A DNA stretch of 64,000 bases from an uncultured Phycisphaeraceae bacterium (GCA_937899905.1 CALCCF010000089.1:1-64000); one strand, 5' to 3'; counted from the stretch's first letter, positions 25,141 through 35,141 are shown. Numbers and translations: made by a program. The notes: generated by a model from the letters alone, not told the origin.

Positions 25141-25821
25141 ATGCCGCCCGTAGCCAACGAATCGGCATCTTCCAAAACCCGATCAGCGGCGGAGCCCACC
25201 GCTGCCACAGAGTCGACTGCGCCGGCGGATGCGGATCCGTCCGAGTCGGGAGATGCTGTGAGCGAGCCGCGCCCCGAGGACCCTAAGCCGAAGCGCAAGC
25301 GAACGCTGTGGGAACGCGGCGAGGCCTTCGTCAGCCGCCTGAGCACGAAGAACCACTTCTGGCACAGCGTCTGCTCGCGCATCTGGCTGCCGTATGCGTT
25401 CAAGAGCGGCATCAAGATGAAGATGATCGACAGCAAGACGTTCGAGGCTGTCGTGCCGTTCCGTCGGTTCAACCGCAACTGGTACAACGCGATGGCCGGT
25501 GCGGCGCTGCTGGGCAACGCCGAGATCGCTGGCGGCTCGTACATCTTCCGCGTGTGCGGTGCCGACTACACGGTCGTGTGCAAGAAGCTGGAGTACCGAT
25601 TCCTGCGCCCGTGCCTCGGGCCGGCCGTCTACCACGTGGAGCCCGAAGAGGACATCGATGAACTCGTCGCCAGCGGCAAAGAGTTCAATCTGACCGTGAA
25701 GATGAACGTCGTCCAGCAGATCCGCCGGCCCAGCGACAAGCAAAAGCGTGTCGGCGTTGCGACGGCGACCTTCCACGTGACCCCCAAGGCCCACCAACGA
25801 AGCCGCGGCCGGCTGCGTTGA
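25141..25821 (+). CDS. DUF4442/hotdog-fold protein, thioesterase-like
   Basis: The protein has about 226 residues. The first 60 are low-complexity Ser/Ala/Pro/Glu sequence. From about residue 65 it resembles DUF4442 (hotdog fold): the segment RNWYNAMAGAALLGNAEIAG matches the helix of acyl-CoA thioesterase-like proteins. The catalytic residues are not certain. ATGs at 25132 and 25141 are both possible. TACCAT 7 bases before 25141 favours that one, if the mRNA is leaderless. The next gene starts 6 bases after the stop codon. Confidence 0.6.
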   Translation: MPPVANESASSKTRSAAEPTAATESTAPADADPSESGDAVSEPRPEDPKPKRKRTLWERGEAFVSRLSTKNHFWHSVCSRIWLPYAFKSGIKMKMIDSKTFEAVVPFRRFNRNWYNAMAGAALLGNAEIAGGSYIFRVCGADYTVVCKKLEYRFLRPCLGPAVYHVEPEEDIDELVASGKEFNLTVKMNVVQQIRRPSDKQKRVGVATATFHVTPKAHQRSRGRLR

Positions 25822-25827
25822 TCGCCC

Positions 25828-27015
25828 ATGGCCGGGCCCGCCGTGAACCAACCACCATCTAAGACCTCGCCGCTGGCCACCCTGGGCTGGGGCTTCTATC
25901 TGGCCGTGTCGTGGACGTGGATCATCGGCATGATCCTGCCCGCGCTGCTGCTGCGTGACCTCGGATGGTGGGCGCTTGCCGTCTTTTTAGCCCCAAATGC
26001 CATCGGCGCCGCGCTCATGGGCACGGTCCTCCGAGATGCCCAAGCCGCACTCCGGCTGCGCCAGCAGCACGACGCCGCCATCCGCCGCTTCTCGATGGTC
26101 ACCATCGCGTTCCACCTGTACGTGCTCACGTCGATCGCGCTCGCCGTCGAGGGCTTCCCGTCGATCGGCGGCCAGGCGAGCGTGCTGATCATTGCGTGCG
26201 TGCTCGCCGTCGCGATGATGGCCGTGCGCCGCTGGCTGATCACCGCATTGGCGGTATGGGTTGCGAGCATCGGGCTCGCGATCGCGTTCGTTGCCTCCGA
26301 CGCGTCGGTTGTCATCGCCGATCCTGGCACGTTCGCCAGCGCATTCCCGCAAGACCTCCTGCTGCTCACGCCCGTCGTCGTCTTCGGCTTCGCGTTGTGC
26401 CCCTACCTGGACGCGACGTTCCTGCGCGCGCGGGCGTCGACCGGGCCGACCGCCGGCAAAGCCGCGTTCGCGTTTGGGTTCCTCGTGCCGTTCGTCATCA
26501 TGATCGCGTTCACGGTGATCTACGCCGCCGCAATAGTCTCGGGGCACGCCGTGGGCTGGGTGCTCATCCTGGCGCACCTCGCCGTGCAGGGCGGCTTCAC
26601 GCTGGCGGTCCACCTGCGCGAGTCCAAACTCACGCTGCCGCAGCGCGGCATCACGCTCGGCCTGACCATCGCCGCATTGGCGACGTCGTGGTCCTTGCCC
26701 GCCGGGCGGCTCGATTGGGCGGGCGACATGCTCGCCTGGGAAGTGGTGTACCGCCTCTTCCTCTCGGCCTACGGGCTGTTCTTCCCGGCGTACGTCCTGT
26801 TCGCGATGGTGCCATCCGCGCTGGGTATGGGCCCGATGCCAAGCGCCGGTCGCGCCGTGACGGCGATCACCATCGCCGCGGTGTTGCCCCTTTACGGGCT
26901 CGGGTTCATCGCGCTCGAAGAGCAGTGGCTGCCGCTCGCCCTGGGGCTCGTGCTCGCAGGCGCGTTCATCACGTTCGCGCTCCGTCGGCGGGCCGCGGAG
27001 GCCGGCGATGGCTGA
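25828..27015 (+). CDS. Polytopic membrane protein of unknown function
   Basis: The 395-residue protein has about 11 hydrophobic helices spread evenly over its length, with short loops and no large soluble domain. I do not recognise a family; the layout would fit a transporter or an intramembrane enzyme. Its stop codon overlaps the start of the YhaO-like nuclease gene by 8 bases, and it follows the DUF4442 gene by 6 bases, so all four genes up to 31437 look like one operon. Confidence 0.75.
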   Translation: MAGPAVNQPPSKTSPLATLGWGFYLAVSWTWIIGMILPALLLRDLGWWALAVFLAPNAIGAALMGTVLRDAQAALRLRQQHDAAIRRFSMVTIAFHLYVLTSIALAVEGFPSIGGQASVLIIACVLAVAMMAVRRWLITALAVWVASIGLAIAFVASDASVVIADPGTFASAFPQDLLLLTPVVVFGFALCPYLDATFLRARASTGPTAGKAAFAFGFLVPFVIMIAFTVIYAAAIVSGHAVGWVLILAHLAVQGGFTLAVHLRESKLTLPQRGITLGLTIAALATSWSLPAGRLDWAGDMLAWEVVYRLFLSAYGLFFPAYVLFAMVPSALGMGPMPSAGRAVTAITIAAVLPLYGLGFIALEEQWLPLALGLVLAGAFITFALRRRAAEAGDG

Positions 27016-28264
27016 GGCCACGTTCATCGCCGCCGCCGACCTGCACCTCGGCCGCCCCATCGCCAGCCTGCCCGAAGCGCTCCGCACGAGCGAGCGATCA
27101 CTCGGACCATTCGCCGCGCTCGAACGCATCGTCGATCTTGCCGTGCGCGAGCGGGCCGACGCGGTGCTACTCGCCGGAGATCTCGTCGACGACGACGGCG
27201 CGTACTTCGAGGTCTTCTCGGCGATCCAACACGCCGTTGCAACGCTCGATGGCATCCCCATGATCGCGATCGCGGGCAACCACGACGCCAACGTACTCCC
27301 AAAACTCGCCGAGTCGATCGAGGGCCTGACCCTGCTCGGCAAGGGCGGGCAATGGCAGGCCCACGCGCTGCCGACCGACGCCGGCGACGTGGAGATACTC
27401 GGCTGGAGCTTCCCAGACTCGCACTGCCGCCGATCCCCGTTCGAGGCTCCCCCGCCGCCGCGCGCCGGCCGCCGCATCGCCTTGCTGCACGGCGACCTCG
27501 ACGCGTCGAACAGCGTGTACGCGCCATTCACGCGCGCCGATCTTCGGCACCACGGCGCCGACGCGTGGTTGCTCGGTCACGTGCATGTCCCATCGTTCGA
27601 AGCGCTGACAAACGCGCAGCCGATTGGCTACCTCGGCAGTGCGTGCGGGCTCGATCCGAGTGAAACCGGACCGCACGGGGCATGGGTCGTGCGATGCCGC
27701 GATGAGCAGACCACGGTCGAACACAGGCCGATCGCGCCGACGCATTGGGCGCGCACCGCGATCGAATCGAGCGCCATCGATCTCGATCGCCTGGAGTCCG
27801 CGCTGCATGAGGCCGCCAACCGTGAGAGCCTCGATAGCGGAGAGGCTCGCGCCGTTGGTGTTCGCGTTGTCGTTGGCGGCGAGCACGAGCGATGGGCCGA
27901 GCTCAATGAGCGGATCGCGACCCTCGATCTGGGCGGACCCTGGACATGCGAGGGACGCACGGTGTTCCTCGATCGTGTCGTCGGCCGGTCCGGACCGTCG
28001 CTGCAACTGGAGTCGCTCGCGCAAGAGCCGTCGGCGGCGGGCCGCATCGCGAGCCTGATCCTCGAGTTGGAAGCGGGCGGGGCGGACGAGATCGTCGAGC
28101 GGGTGGCCGAGTCGTTCGCGGACCTCGCCGGCCTTCGGCACTTCCGCATCCCGCCCATCGGCGAGCGGGCGTACCCAACCCCCGACGCGCGGCGGACGCT
28201 CGTTCTCGAGGCCCGGGCCGTTCTGGGCGAGTTGCTCGCCCAGCACCCGAGGAGCGGTTCGTGA
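27008..28264 (+). CDS. SbcD/YhaO-like metallophosphoesterase (DNA repair exonuclease subunit)
   Basis: The 418-residue calcineurin-like phosphoesterase has the full metal motif set: ADLHLGR at about 9-15, GDLVDD, GNHDAN, LHGDLD and GHVHVP. The C-terminal part (about 230-418) would bind the partner ATPase. In SbcD and YhaO relatives the enzyme is an Mn-dependent nuclease that processes DNA ends and hairpins with an SMC-like ATPase. The stop codon overlaps the start of exactly such an ATPase (TGATG), so the pair is translationally coupled. Confidence 0.85.
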   Translation: MAEATFIAAADLHLGRPIASLPEALRTSERSLGPFAALERIVDLAVRERADAVLLAGDLVDDDGAYFEVFSAIQHAVATLDGIPMIAIAGNHDANVLPKLAESIEGLTLLGKGGQWQAHALPTDAGDVEILGWSFPDSHCRRSPFEAPPPPRAGRRIALLHGDLDASNSVYAPFTRADLRHHGADAWLLGHVHVPSFEALTNAQPIGYLGSACGLDPSETGPHGAWVVRCRDEQTTVEHRPIAPTHWARTAIESSAIDLDRLESALHEAANRESLDSGEARAVGVRVVVGGEHERWAELNERIATLDLGGPWTCEGRTVFLDRVVGRSGPSLQLESLAQEPSAAGRIASLILELEAGGADEIVERVAESFADLAGLRHFRIPPIGERAYPTPDARRTLVLEARAVLGELLAQHPRSGS

Positions 28265-31200
28265 TGCGCATCCGATCGATCAAGATCCAGCGCAGCCCCG
28301 GCATCTCTTCCGAGTTCGAGATCGACGGCTTCGGCGAAGGGCTCACACTGATCTCAGGGCGAAACGAATCGGGTAAGAGCACGCTGGCGATGGCCATCCG
28401 CACGCTGCTCTGGCCCGATCGGCACGACGACCTCGAAGCAAGCGGCCGGTTCGCCATAGACGACCGGGAATTCAACGCGTTTGTCGGTTTGCGCGGCGGC
28501 GATTGGCAGGGCAGCGCACCGCCGATGCCCGACCGCAGCGCCGCGAGGGGCCTCGTCATTGGCATCGGCGACCTCTGGCACGAGGACGACCACCACGAAT
28601 CCATCCGGCAATCCATGGCGCGGGAACTGCAAGGCGGGTACGACCTCGCCGCGCTCCAGCGCACCCTGGAGCCCAAATCACCCACGGCGCCGATGCGTGA
28701 TCTTGCTGGCGCGCGGGACGCGCTCGAGTCCGCTCGGGCCAACGCGAGTGCCCTCCACGCCCAAGAGGCCCGCCTGCCGGCGCTTCGCGAGCGTGTTGCC
28801 GCGCTCGGCAAGCAGGCCAACGAGAAGCCACAGATCGAGGCCGCGATTTCGAGGCTCGATCGGCTGGCGTCGCTCGCGGCCGACGAGCAACAACTGGCCC
28901 AACTCCCAGAGGGCGCCCTGAAACTCAACGGCGACGAGGGACGCCACGCCGCCTCGTTCCAGCGCGCGATCGATGACTCGGCGGCGAGCGTCGAGAAGGA
29001 AGCCGACGCTGCCGATGCCGCACAAGTCTCGCTCGATGCCCTCAGGCTGCCGGACGGCGGCATCGAGCCGGGCGATCTGGAGTTGCTCGCCAGTCTGTCC
29101 CAGGACGCCGAATCACTGCGCCAGCAGATCGCCCAGGCCCGGCAGCACTCCGACGGCGCTGCGGCCGCCGCTGAAGCCGTGGCGTCGAACGGCACGCCGA
29201 TGGATGCCGCGGCGCTCGACCGGCTCGACCACGCCCTACTGAACGTGCAGCACGCGCGCGAGCGGATGTCGCGCGACGTTGCCGCGGCGGAACACACGGA
29301 CCAGCCCCGGTCGGCCGGCGGTCGCACGCTGGCAAGCGCGCTGCTCGTGGGAACGCTTGCCGCTGCGATCGCCTCGGGCATCGCAGGCGCGTGGCTCGCT
29401 CTGGCCGCCTCCGCGATAACGTGCGTGCTCGCCGCGATCGCCGCCAGGCATCTGCTCTCGAATGCGAGCGCCCCCGATCCGCGGCTACGCGAACAGGCCG
29501 AACGCAGCTCGCGGGCGCACGAAGAGAGCCTCGCAGACCTCCGGTCCATCGATGGTATGGACAGCGAGCTGACCTCGACGCTGTCGATCGTCGTCGCGGC
29601 CAAGCGGGCCGAGCGCGCGGATGACGCGCTCCGACAGCTCCACGCCGCCCGCGCCGCGGAGGAGTCGCTCGAGGATCAACTCTGCAGGACCATCGAGCGT
29701 GCCGCTGCGCCGCTCGCGCGTTGCGGCCTTGAGCCATGCGACAATGCCGACGGCCTGATCCGTGCGCTCGCAAACGCGAAAGCAAGGGCCGCCGAGCACG
29801 ATCGTCTGGTGCGCGAGCGAGATGCGGCCGAGTTGCGTGCGGCCGACGAACGGCGTCGGCTTGCGCAGACCCGACAGGACTACGAGCGTTTCCTCTCACG
29901 TCTCGGGCTTACCGAGGATCGGCTCGACGAGCTACGCGTGTGGCTGCAGCATCGCGAGCGAGCCCAGGGGCTGTCCAAGCAGATCCACGAGTCGCGCGCG
30001 GTATTGTCGAGCATCGACGGCACGCTCGAAGCGACGCCGCGGTTGCTTGGACTCGATCTCGCGGCGCTGCGGCTCGAACTCCAAGAGTGCGAGCGGTCAG
30101 ACGCGGAACGCAGCGATATCGATCAAGAGATCGGCAAGATTGAGGGGGCCGTTCGCGAGTCCAAGCAGCAGGCCGATGTGCAGGCCGCCGTCGGTGCGGT
30201 GGAAGCTGCGGCGCAGGCCGTCGCCCAGGCCCGCGACCACGAGTGTGCCAAGGCCGCGCGCCGGCTGACCCTCGAGCACGCGGCCTCCGGCCTCCAGCGC
30301 AACGACATGCCCGCACTGGTGCGCGAGGCTGATGCAATGCTGGCACGGTTCACCGCGGGAGCGTACGGCCTACGCATCGACGGGTCTGGTCAGCCCGTGT
30401 TGTACGACTCACGGGAGGGCGTTGCCAAGACTTCCGAACAATTGTCGACGGGCACACGCGCCCAGATCATGCTCGCGCTCCGGCTGGCCGGCACTCGTGA
30501 AGCCGAACGCCGCGCCGGCTCGGGCCCGTTGCCGCTCGTGCTCGACGAGCCGCTGGCAACGACCGACAGGGGCCGTTTCAAGGCCGTCGCCGGTGCGCTG
30601 CTCGAGCTCGTACGCGAAGGGCGACAGGTCCTCTACCTCACCTGCGAGCCCGCGCACGTCGCCACGCTGGAGTCCGCCGCCGCTGAGAGTGGCGTTCCCG
30701 TCGTCGCGCTTGACCTCAATGCGATCCGTGGTCGGCAAGGCATGGAGCGCACGCCACGTCACGCGATCATGGAGCCAAAGCCCGAGCCGTCGCCGGCGAC
30801 AATGGCACGCGAGGACTACCTCCGCGCGCGCGGCGTTGCACCGCTGGATCCGTGGGCCCCGGCCGAGGCGATCGACGTGTACCACCTGATCGCCGACGAT
30901 CTCGGCCTCGTGCACGAGTTGGGGCAGCACGGCATCACTACGGTCGGCCAGGTGCTGGCCCAGCACGAGCGACAGGGCTCGGACTTCCGCTGGCCCGGCG
31001 TCGGCGACTTGGCCTCGATGGCTACGAGGCTCCTCGAGACTTGGCGCCGTGGGCGCTCCCGGCCATTCACCGCTCGAGACCTGGACGCATCAGGCGTCGC
31101 GGGCGCGTACTTCGATCGCCTGGCCGGACTCATTGAGGACCTCGGCGGCTCGGCTCGATCGCTGATCGAGGCCGTGGAGTCACGGAGCGACGAGCGGGCC

Positions 31201-31437
31201 AAGGGCTTCCGAGCCGACAAGGCGCGGGCGCTCAGGGCCTACATGGAAACCAACAGCTTCTTGCCGGAATCCGCACCCGTGGACCGTGCCGAGGCGATCT
31301 CGATCGCCCTGAGAGGCCCCGGCCTGGGTAGTACTGCCCAGGATCAAGGAGCGGTCACGCTCGCCAATCGGCTCTTGGACCTTTTTGAGGCATCCCAACG
31401 CCGCGAACGTGAAGCGCAGGCCGTTTCGGAGGCGTAA
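28264..31437 (+). CDS. SbcC/YhaN-like ATPase with membrane hairpin and C-terminal extension
   Basis: The 1057-residue protein has a Walker A motif at 32-39 (GRNESGKS), long coiled-coil arms (about 130-350 and 400-700), an ABC signature-like LSTGTRAQIMLALRLA at about 725-740 and Walker B with LVLDEPLATTD at about 757-767. A hydrophobic hairpin at about 355-398 lies at the far end of the arms, as in YhaN, and differs from the zinc hook of classic SbcC/Rad50. After the ATPase head an extra domain of about 210 residues follows, containing GITTVGQVLA and PGVGDLA, which resembles helix-hairpin-helix or RNA polymerase alpha-CTD-like folds. The start is ATG 28264-28266, overlapping the upstream stop. 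Confidence 0.85.
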   Translation: MRIRSIKIQRSPGISSEFEIDGFGEGLTLISGRNESGKSTLAMAIRTLLWPDRHDDLEASGRFAIDDREFNAFVGLRGGDWQGSAPPMPDRSAARGLVIGIGDLWHEDDHHESIRQSMARELQGGYDLAALQRTLEPKSPTAPMRDLAGARDALESARANASALHAQEARLPALRERVAALGKQANEKPQIEAAISRLDRLASLAADEQQLAQLPEGALKLNGDEGRHAASFQRAIDDSAASVEKEADAADAAQVSLDALRLPDGGIEPGDLELLASLSQDAESLRQQIAQARQHSDGAAAAAEAVASNGTPMDAAALDRLDHALLNVQHARERMSRDVAAAEHTDQPRSAGGRTLASALLVGTLAAAIASGIAGAWLALAASAITCVLAAIAARHLLSNASAPDPRLREQAERSSRAHEESLADLRSIDGMDSELTSTLSIVVAAKRAERADDALRQLHAARAAEESLEDQLCRTIERAAAPLARCGLEPCDNADGLIRALANAKARAAEHDRLVRERDAAELRAADERRRLAQTRQDYERFLSRLGLTEDRLDELRVWLQHRERAQGLSKQIHESRAVLSSIDGTLEATPRLLGLDLAALRLELQECERSDAERSDIDQEIGKIEGAVRESKQQADVQAAVGAVEAAAQAVAQARDHECAKAARRLTLEHAASGLQRNDMPALVREADAMLARFTAGAYGLRIDGSGQPVLYDSREGVAKTSEQLSTGTRAQIMLALRLAGTREAERRAGSGPLPLVLDEPLATTDRGRFKAVAGALLELVREGRQVLYLTCEPAHVATLESAAAESGVPVVALDLNAIRGRQGMERTPRHAIMEPKPEPSPATMAREDYLRARGVAPLDPWAPAEAIDVYHLIADDLGLVHELGQHGITTVGQVLAQHERQGSDFRWPGVGDLASMATRLLETWRRGRSRPFTARDLDASGVAGAYFDRLAGLIEDLGGSARSLIEAVESRSDERAKGFRADKARALRAYMETNSFLPESAPVDRAEAISIALRGPGLGSTAQDQGAVTLANRLLDLFEASQRREREAQAVSEA

Positions 31438-31633
31438 CCGATACGTCTGCCGCATCTGGGGCCCCTGGCCGCTGGCCCGAGTCACCCCTCGTGGTAGCCT
31501 GCACTCATTCACTCTGGACGCGACCACGACGCGCGTCCGGGCCGCTCGATATCGGACGCTGTCGTGTTGGGAGGCGGATCGCATCCGCCGGCGACTCGGC
31601 GTCGAAAGGCCGGGACCAGGGAGGTTCGAACAC

Positions 31634-34471
31634 ATGCATTCAAAGATGGCACTGATCTTGGCCTGCGGTATGGCCTTTGGGTTGGGTACGCCCGTGGCGA
31701 TGGCCGATTCGGCCTCGAGAGACGCGAGCGTTTCGGTGATGGCCCAAGACGGCCAGGACTCGGTTCTGACGTTCCGCGGCCAGGTCTTCCATGAGGCCGC
31801 CGGCCAGGTCTTCGACCTGGAGCAGGCCCAGACCCCCGGCGGCGAGGCCATCCTCATCGCGTGGCGCGAGGCCACCGATCAGGGCGAGGTCGCGTACTCG
31901 GCCATCTCGCTGACCGGCCAGCGCATCGATCGAGTCTCGACCACCGGACACACGATCCGGTTGCGCTACGCCGAGTTCGATCCCGATCGGTTCACGCCGG
32001 CTGTCCCCGGCCAGCTTTCCGCGACGCCGGACAACGACGCGTACATCGTGCAGTTCATCGGCCAGCCCGTTGAGGCCGCCGACTTGGCCCTTGAGGCCGC
32101 GGGCGCGACCATCCTCCGCACGCTGCACGATCACGCCCGCATCGTGCGGATGGATCCGGCTGCCAAGGCCGAGGTCGAGGCGATGGGCATCGTGCGCTGG
32201 GTCGGCTCGTACCACCCGGCCTACAAGCTCGAGGAAGAGATCCTGCAGCCGATCATGCTCGGTGGCACGTTCGCTGGCGGCGGCTCGGTCCGCTACTCGA
32301 TCGAGCTGCTAACCGACGGCAACGCGGCCATGGACCGCGCAACCGCCATCACACGCGCCCTCGGTGGCGCCATCGACCTCACCGTGCCGCAGGTCGGCCG
32401 CTTCGAGGCGACGCTCACCACGGCCCAGCTGCTGCAGCTCGCCTCCGACAGCGATGTTCTGTTTATCGATCGCTGGCAGGCCCCCGAAACGGACATGAAC
32501 ATCGCCCGCGCGATCGGCGGCGCGAACTACATCGAGGGCGTCGCGGGCTACGACGGCGCGGGTGTCCGCGGCGAGGTCATGGACAGCGGCCTGCGCACCA
32601 ACCACCAGGAGTTTGCATCCAACCCGCCCCTGCTGCACGGTGGTACGGGTGTCGATAGCCATGGCACCGCAACCTACAGCATCAACTTCGCAAGCGGCGT
32701 CAGTGGCTCAGCACGCGGCATGGTCCCCGAAGCTCAGGGCATCTTCGCCAGCTACTTCAGTGTTGGTAACCGGTATTCCCACACGCTGCAGCTCGTCAAC
32801 CCAACGCTGCCATACCGGGCGGTCTATCAGTCCAACAGCTGGGGTAGCGGACTCACCACGAGCTACACGACCTCGTCCAGCGAGATGGATCGCATCATCT
32901 TCGACTCGAATCTGCTCATCACGCAGAGCCAGTCGAACCAGGGCAGCACGCAGTCTCGTCCCCAAGCTTGGGCGAAGAACATCGTCTCGGTGGGCGGCAT
33001 CGTGCACCGCAACACGCTGAGCAAGGCCGATGACTGCTGGTGCAACGGCGCTAGCCGGGGGCCGGCCTCGGACGGTCGCATTAAGCCAGACCTCACGCAC
33101 TTCTACGACAGCACTTTTGCGGCGACCTCTAGTTCGACGAGTGCCTACACGCAGTTTGGCGGCACGAGCGGCGCCACGCCCATCGTCGCCGGCCACTTCG
33201 GCCTGTTCTACCAGATGTGGGCCGACGGCATCTTCGGAAACCCCGTCTCTGGCGGCGATGTCTTCGAGGAGCGCTCGGCATTCACCACCGCCAAGGCGAT
33301 GATGATCGCGACGGCCGACCCGTACAACTTCAGCGGGACCAGCACGGCCAACGACAAGGCCCGTGTGAAGCAGGGCTGGGGCATGCCTGACCTACAGGAG
33401 ATGTACGATAACCGCGAGCAGTTCTTCGTCGTCGATGAAGAGGACATCCTTTCGGAGCTCGACACCGCGCTCTACCAGCTCAAGGTGCCCGCGGACACGC
33501 CCCAGCTCCGGGCCACGATGACCTGGTCGGACCTCAACGGCACGACCTCGGGCTCGCAGCACCGCATCAATAACCTCGACCTCCGCATCACCTCGCCCAG
33601 CGGCGACGTGTACTGGGGCAACTCGGGCTTGAACGGCGGCATCTGGAGCACGGCCGGTGGCGTTGCCGACACCATCAACACCGTCGAGAACGTCTTCATC
33701 CAGGACCCTGCCGAGGGCGTCTGGACCGTCGAGGTGATTGCCGCCGACGTCAATGTCGATGGTCACCGCGAGACCCCGGCCCGTGATGTCGACTTCGCGC
33801 TTGTTGTCATGGGCGTCGAGGGCGAGGCCGCAGCGTTCGAGCTACCCTTCGCAGACGAGTTCCCCGATGACTCTCTGGACACCAGCAAGTGGATCGGCGC
33901 TGACAACGTCGCCGTGACCACGCTTGGTGTCAACCCGCCCAGCGAGCCGTACAGCCTGCTGATGATCGACGATGGTCTGCTGGCGTCGGCGACCATCAAC
34001 GTGCCCGGAACGCTACTGCCGGACACGCCTGTCGAGGTCGCCTTCGCGAGCCAGCACCGCGGCGTCGAGGCCGGCAAGACGCTCGACGTGGATTACTTCA
34101 GCACGTTCTTCGGCGAGTGGCGTGACCTGACCGAGGTCGTGTCCGATGGAGACAACCAGACGACCTTTGCGGCCAGCGCGACCGAACTGCCGCTCGACGC
34201 CTACGGCGACGGCTTCCGCATCCGCTTCACGACGCCAGGCGGCGACGTAACCGACCAGTGGTACATCGATGACATCGGCGTTCGCGTGATCGCCGACGAT
34301 CCGACGTGCCGGGCCGACCTCGACGGCGATGGCGAGTTGACGATCTTCGACTTCCTCGAGTTCCAGAACCTGTTCTCCACCGGCGACCTTCGCGCGGACT
34401 TCGACGGCGACGGTGTGCTGAACATCTTCGACTTCCTGGAGTTCCAGAACGAGTTCGCGACCGGCTGCTAA
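31634..34471 (+). CDS. Exported subtilisin-family (S8) protease with GC-type dockerin repeats (2)
   Basis: The 945-residue protein has a signal peptide (cleavage near VAMADSAS), a propeptide-like region of about 270 residues, and an S8 protease domain with D317 (VMDSGLRTNHQEF), H343 (DSHGTATYS) and S512 (GGTSGATPIVAGHF). A jelly-roll-like P-domain region and an acidic beta domain follow, then two dockerin repeats (DLDGDGELTIFDFLEFQN and DFDGDGVLNIFDFLEFQN) and a terminal TGC. The protease is probably displayed at the cell surface or in the periplasm. GGGAGG precedes the ATG. A terminator follows at 34496. Confidence 0.92.
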   Translation: MHSKMALILACGMAFGLGTPVAMADSASRDASVSVMAQDGQDSVLTFRGQVFHEAAGQVFDLEQAQTPGGEAILIAWREATDQGEVAYSAISLTGQRIDRVSTTGHTIRLRYAEFDPDRFTPAVPGQLSATPDNDAYIVQFIGQPVEAADLALEAAGATILRTLHDHARIVRMDPAAKAEVEAMGIVRWVGSYHPAYKLEEEILQPIMLGGTFAGGGSVRYSIELLTDGNAAMDRATAITRALGGAIDLTVPQVGRFEATLTTAQLLQLASDSDVLFIDRWQAPETDMNIARAIGGANYIEGVAGYDGAGVRGEVMDSGLRTNHQEFASNPPLLHGGTGVDSHGTATYSINFASGVSGSARGMVPEAQGIFASYFSVGNRYSHTLQLVNPTLPYRAVYQSNSWGSGLTTSYTTSSSEMDRIIFDSNLLITQSQSNQGSTQSRPQAWAKNIVSVGGIVHRNTLSKADDCWCNGASRGPASDGRIKPDLTHFYDSTFAATSSSTSAYTQFGGTSGATPIVAGHFGLFYQMWADGIFGNPVSGGDVFEERSAFTTAKAMMIATADPYNFSGTSTANDKARVKQGWGMPDLQEMYDNREQFFVVDEEDILSELDTALYQLKVPADTPQLRATMTWSDLNGTTSGSQHRINNLDLRITSPSGDVYWGNSGLNGGIWSTAGGVADTINTVENVFIQDPAEGVWTVEVIAADVNVDGHRETPARDVDFALVVMGVEGEAAAFELPFADEFPDDSLDTSKWIGADNVAVTTLGVNPPSEPYSLLMIDDGLLASATINVPGTLLPDTPVEVAFASQHRGVEAGKTLDVDYFSTFFGEWRDLTEVVSDGDNQTTFAASATELPLDAYGDGFRIRFTTPGGDVTDQWYIDDIGVRVIADDPTCRADLDGDGELTIFDFLEFQNLFSTGDLRADFDGDGVLNIFDFLEFQNEFATGC

Positions 34472-34495
34472 GGCACAGTCCTATCCACATTCATG

Positions 34496-34526
34496 AGCCC
34501 GGGGCGATCACGGCCCGGGCTTTTTT
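34496..34526 (+). terminator. Rho-independent terminator of the subtilase gene
   Basis: AGCCCGGG at 34496-34503 pairs with CCCGGGCT at 34514-34521, followed by a run of six T residues. It lies 25 bases after the stop codon. Confidence 0.9.
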
Positions 34527-34661
34527 GTTGCGTGCGCAGGGTCGGGCCTGATCATCGGGAGGCAGCGCCCATCGAAGCAAAAGCCCGCCTTCGTGCGTTC
34601 GTCCCCTAGCTTGATACTGGCACACCGTAACACATTGGCTACCGACACGCTAGAGTCTCCT

Positions 34662-35141
34662 GTGCCTAGAACGAGTGCCATCCATGCACGAGCCCGCTTG
34701 CCCATCTGGGTCGGCGTCGTGCTATTGGGAGCCGCGATCGTCTTCGGCGAGCAGGCGCTGACGCGGTTTGGCATATGGGCGGCGATGAAGGCCGATCTCG
34801 GCACACCCTGCGGCCAGGTCATGTGCTCCTGCCCCAGCACCCAGCTCGCACGCGCCGTTGCGGTCACCCCGTGCGGCGGAACGGACGTGCAGGGCAGCGT
34901 TTGCATTGCCTGCGGGCGAGACACCGAGCCAAGGCAGCCCATGCGGCCGGCGCCATCGATGGACTCCGACCATCCTGGGCTGCTGATGATGGCCGCCGTC
35001 TCGCCACTCGTACTGGTCATACGTCGGCCCAAGACACGAGCCACGCCGCCCATGCTCGCCGGCCGCACAGATGCCGATCGACGCAGTTCCATCCGCTCAC
35101 GCTCCCTGGGCGTCGATCCGCAGCCTCCCAAGCAGGCCTGA
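34662..35141 (+). CDS. Small two-span membrane protein with a Cys-rich loop
   Basis: This predicted protein has 159 residues. Two hydrophobic segments (about 14-31 and 106-121) flank a loop with seven Cys (TPCGQVMCSCP, TPCGG, VCIACGR). The loop ends in a CXXC-like pair, and a basic tail follows. I do not recognise a family. The GTG at 34662 is supported by TAGAGT 5 bases upstream (leaderless pattern); another GTG at 34593 is in frame. An opposite-strand ORF covers the same region, but it looks like a shadow because it lacks a ribosome site and domain-like features. The Cys pattern could bind metal or heme or form disulfides. Confidence 0.45.
   Translation: MPRTSAIHARARLPIWVGVVLLGAAIVFGEQALTRFGIWAAMKADLGTPCGQVMCSCPSTQLARAVAVTPCGGTDVQGSVCIACGRDTEPRQPMRPAPSMDSDHPGLLMMAAVSPLVLVIRRPKTRATPPMLAGRTDADRRSSIRSRSLGVDPQPPKQA

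Noticed and set aside
27903-29603. 566-codon minus-strand frame over the SbcD/SbcC-like genes
   Set aside because: It is Ser/Arg/Ala-rich shadow sequence; the plus frames carry the nuclease and ATPase motifs.
34508-35131. 207-codon minus-strand frame opposite the Cys-rich protein
   Set aside because: There is no ribosome site or domain, and the plus-strand reading has membrane helices and a plausible start signal; however, the locus is uncertain on both strands.
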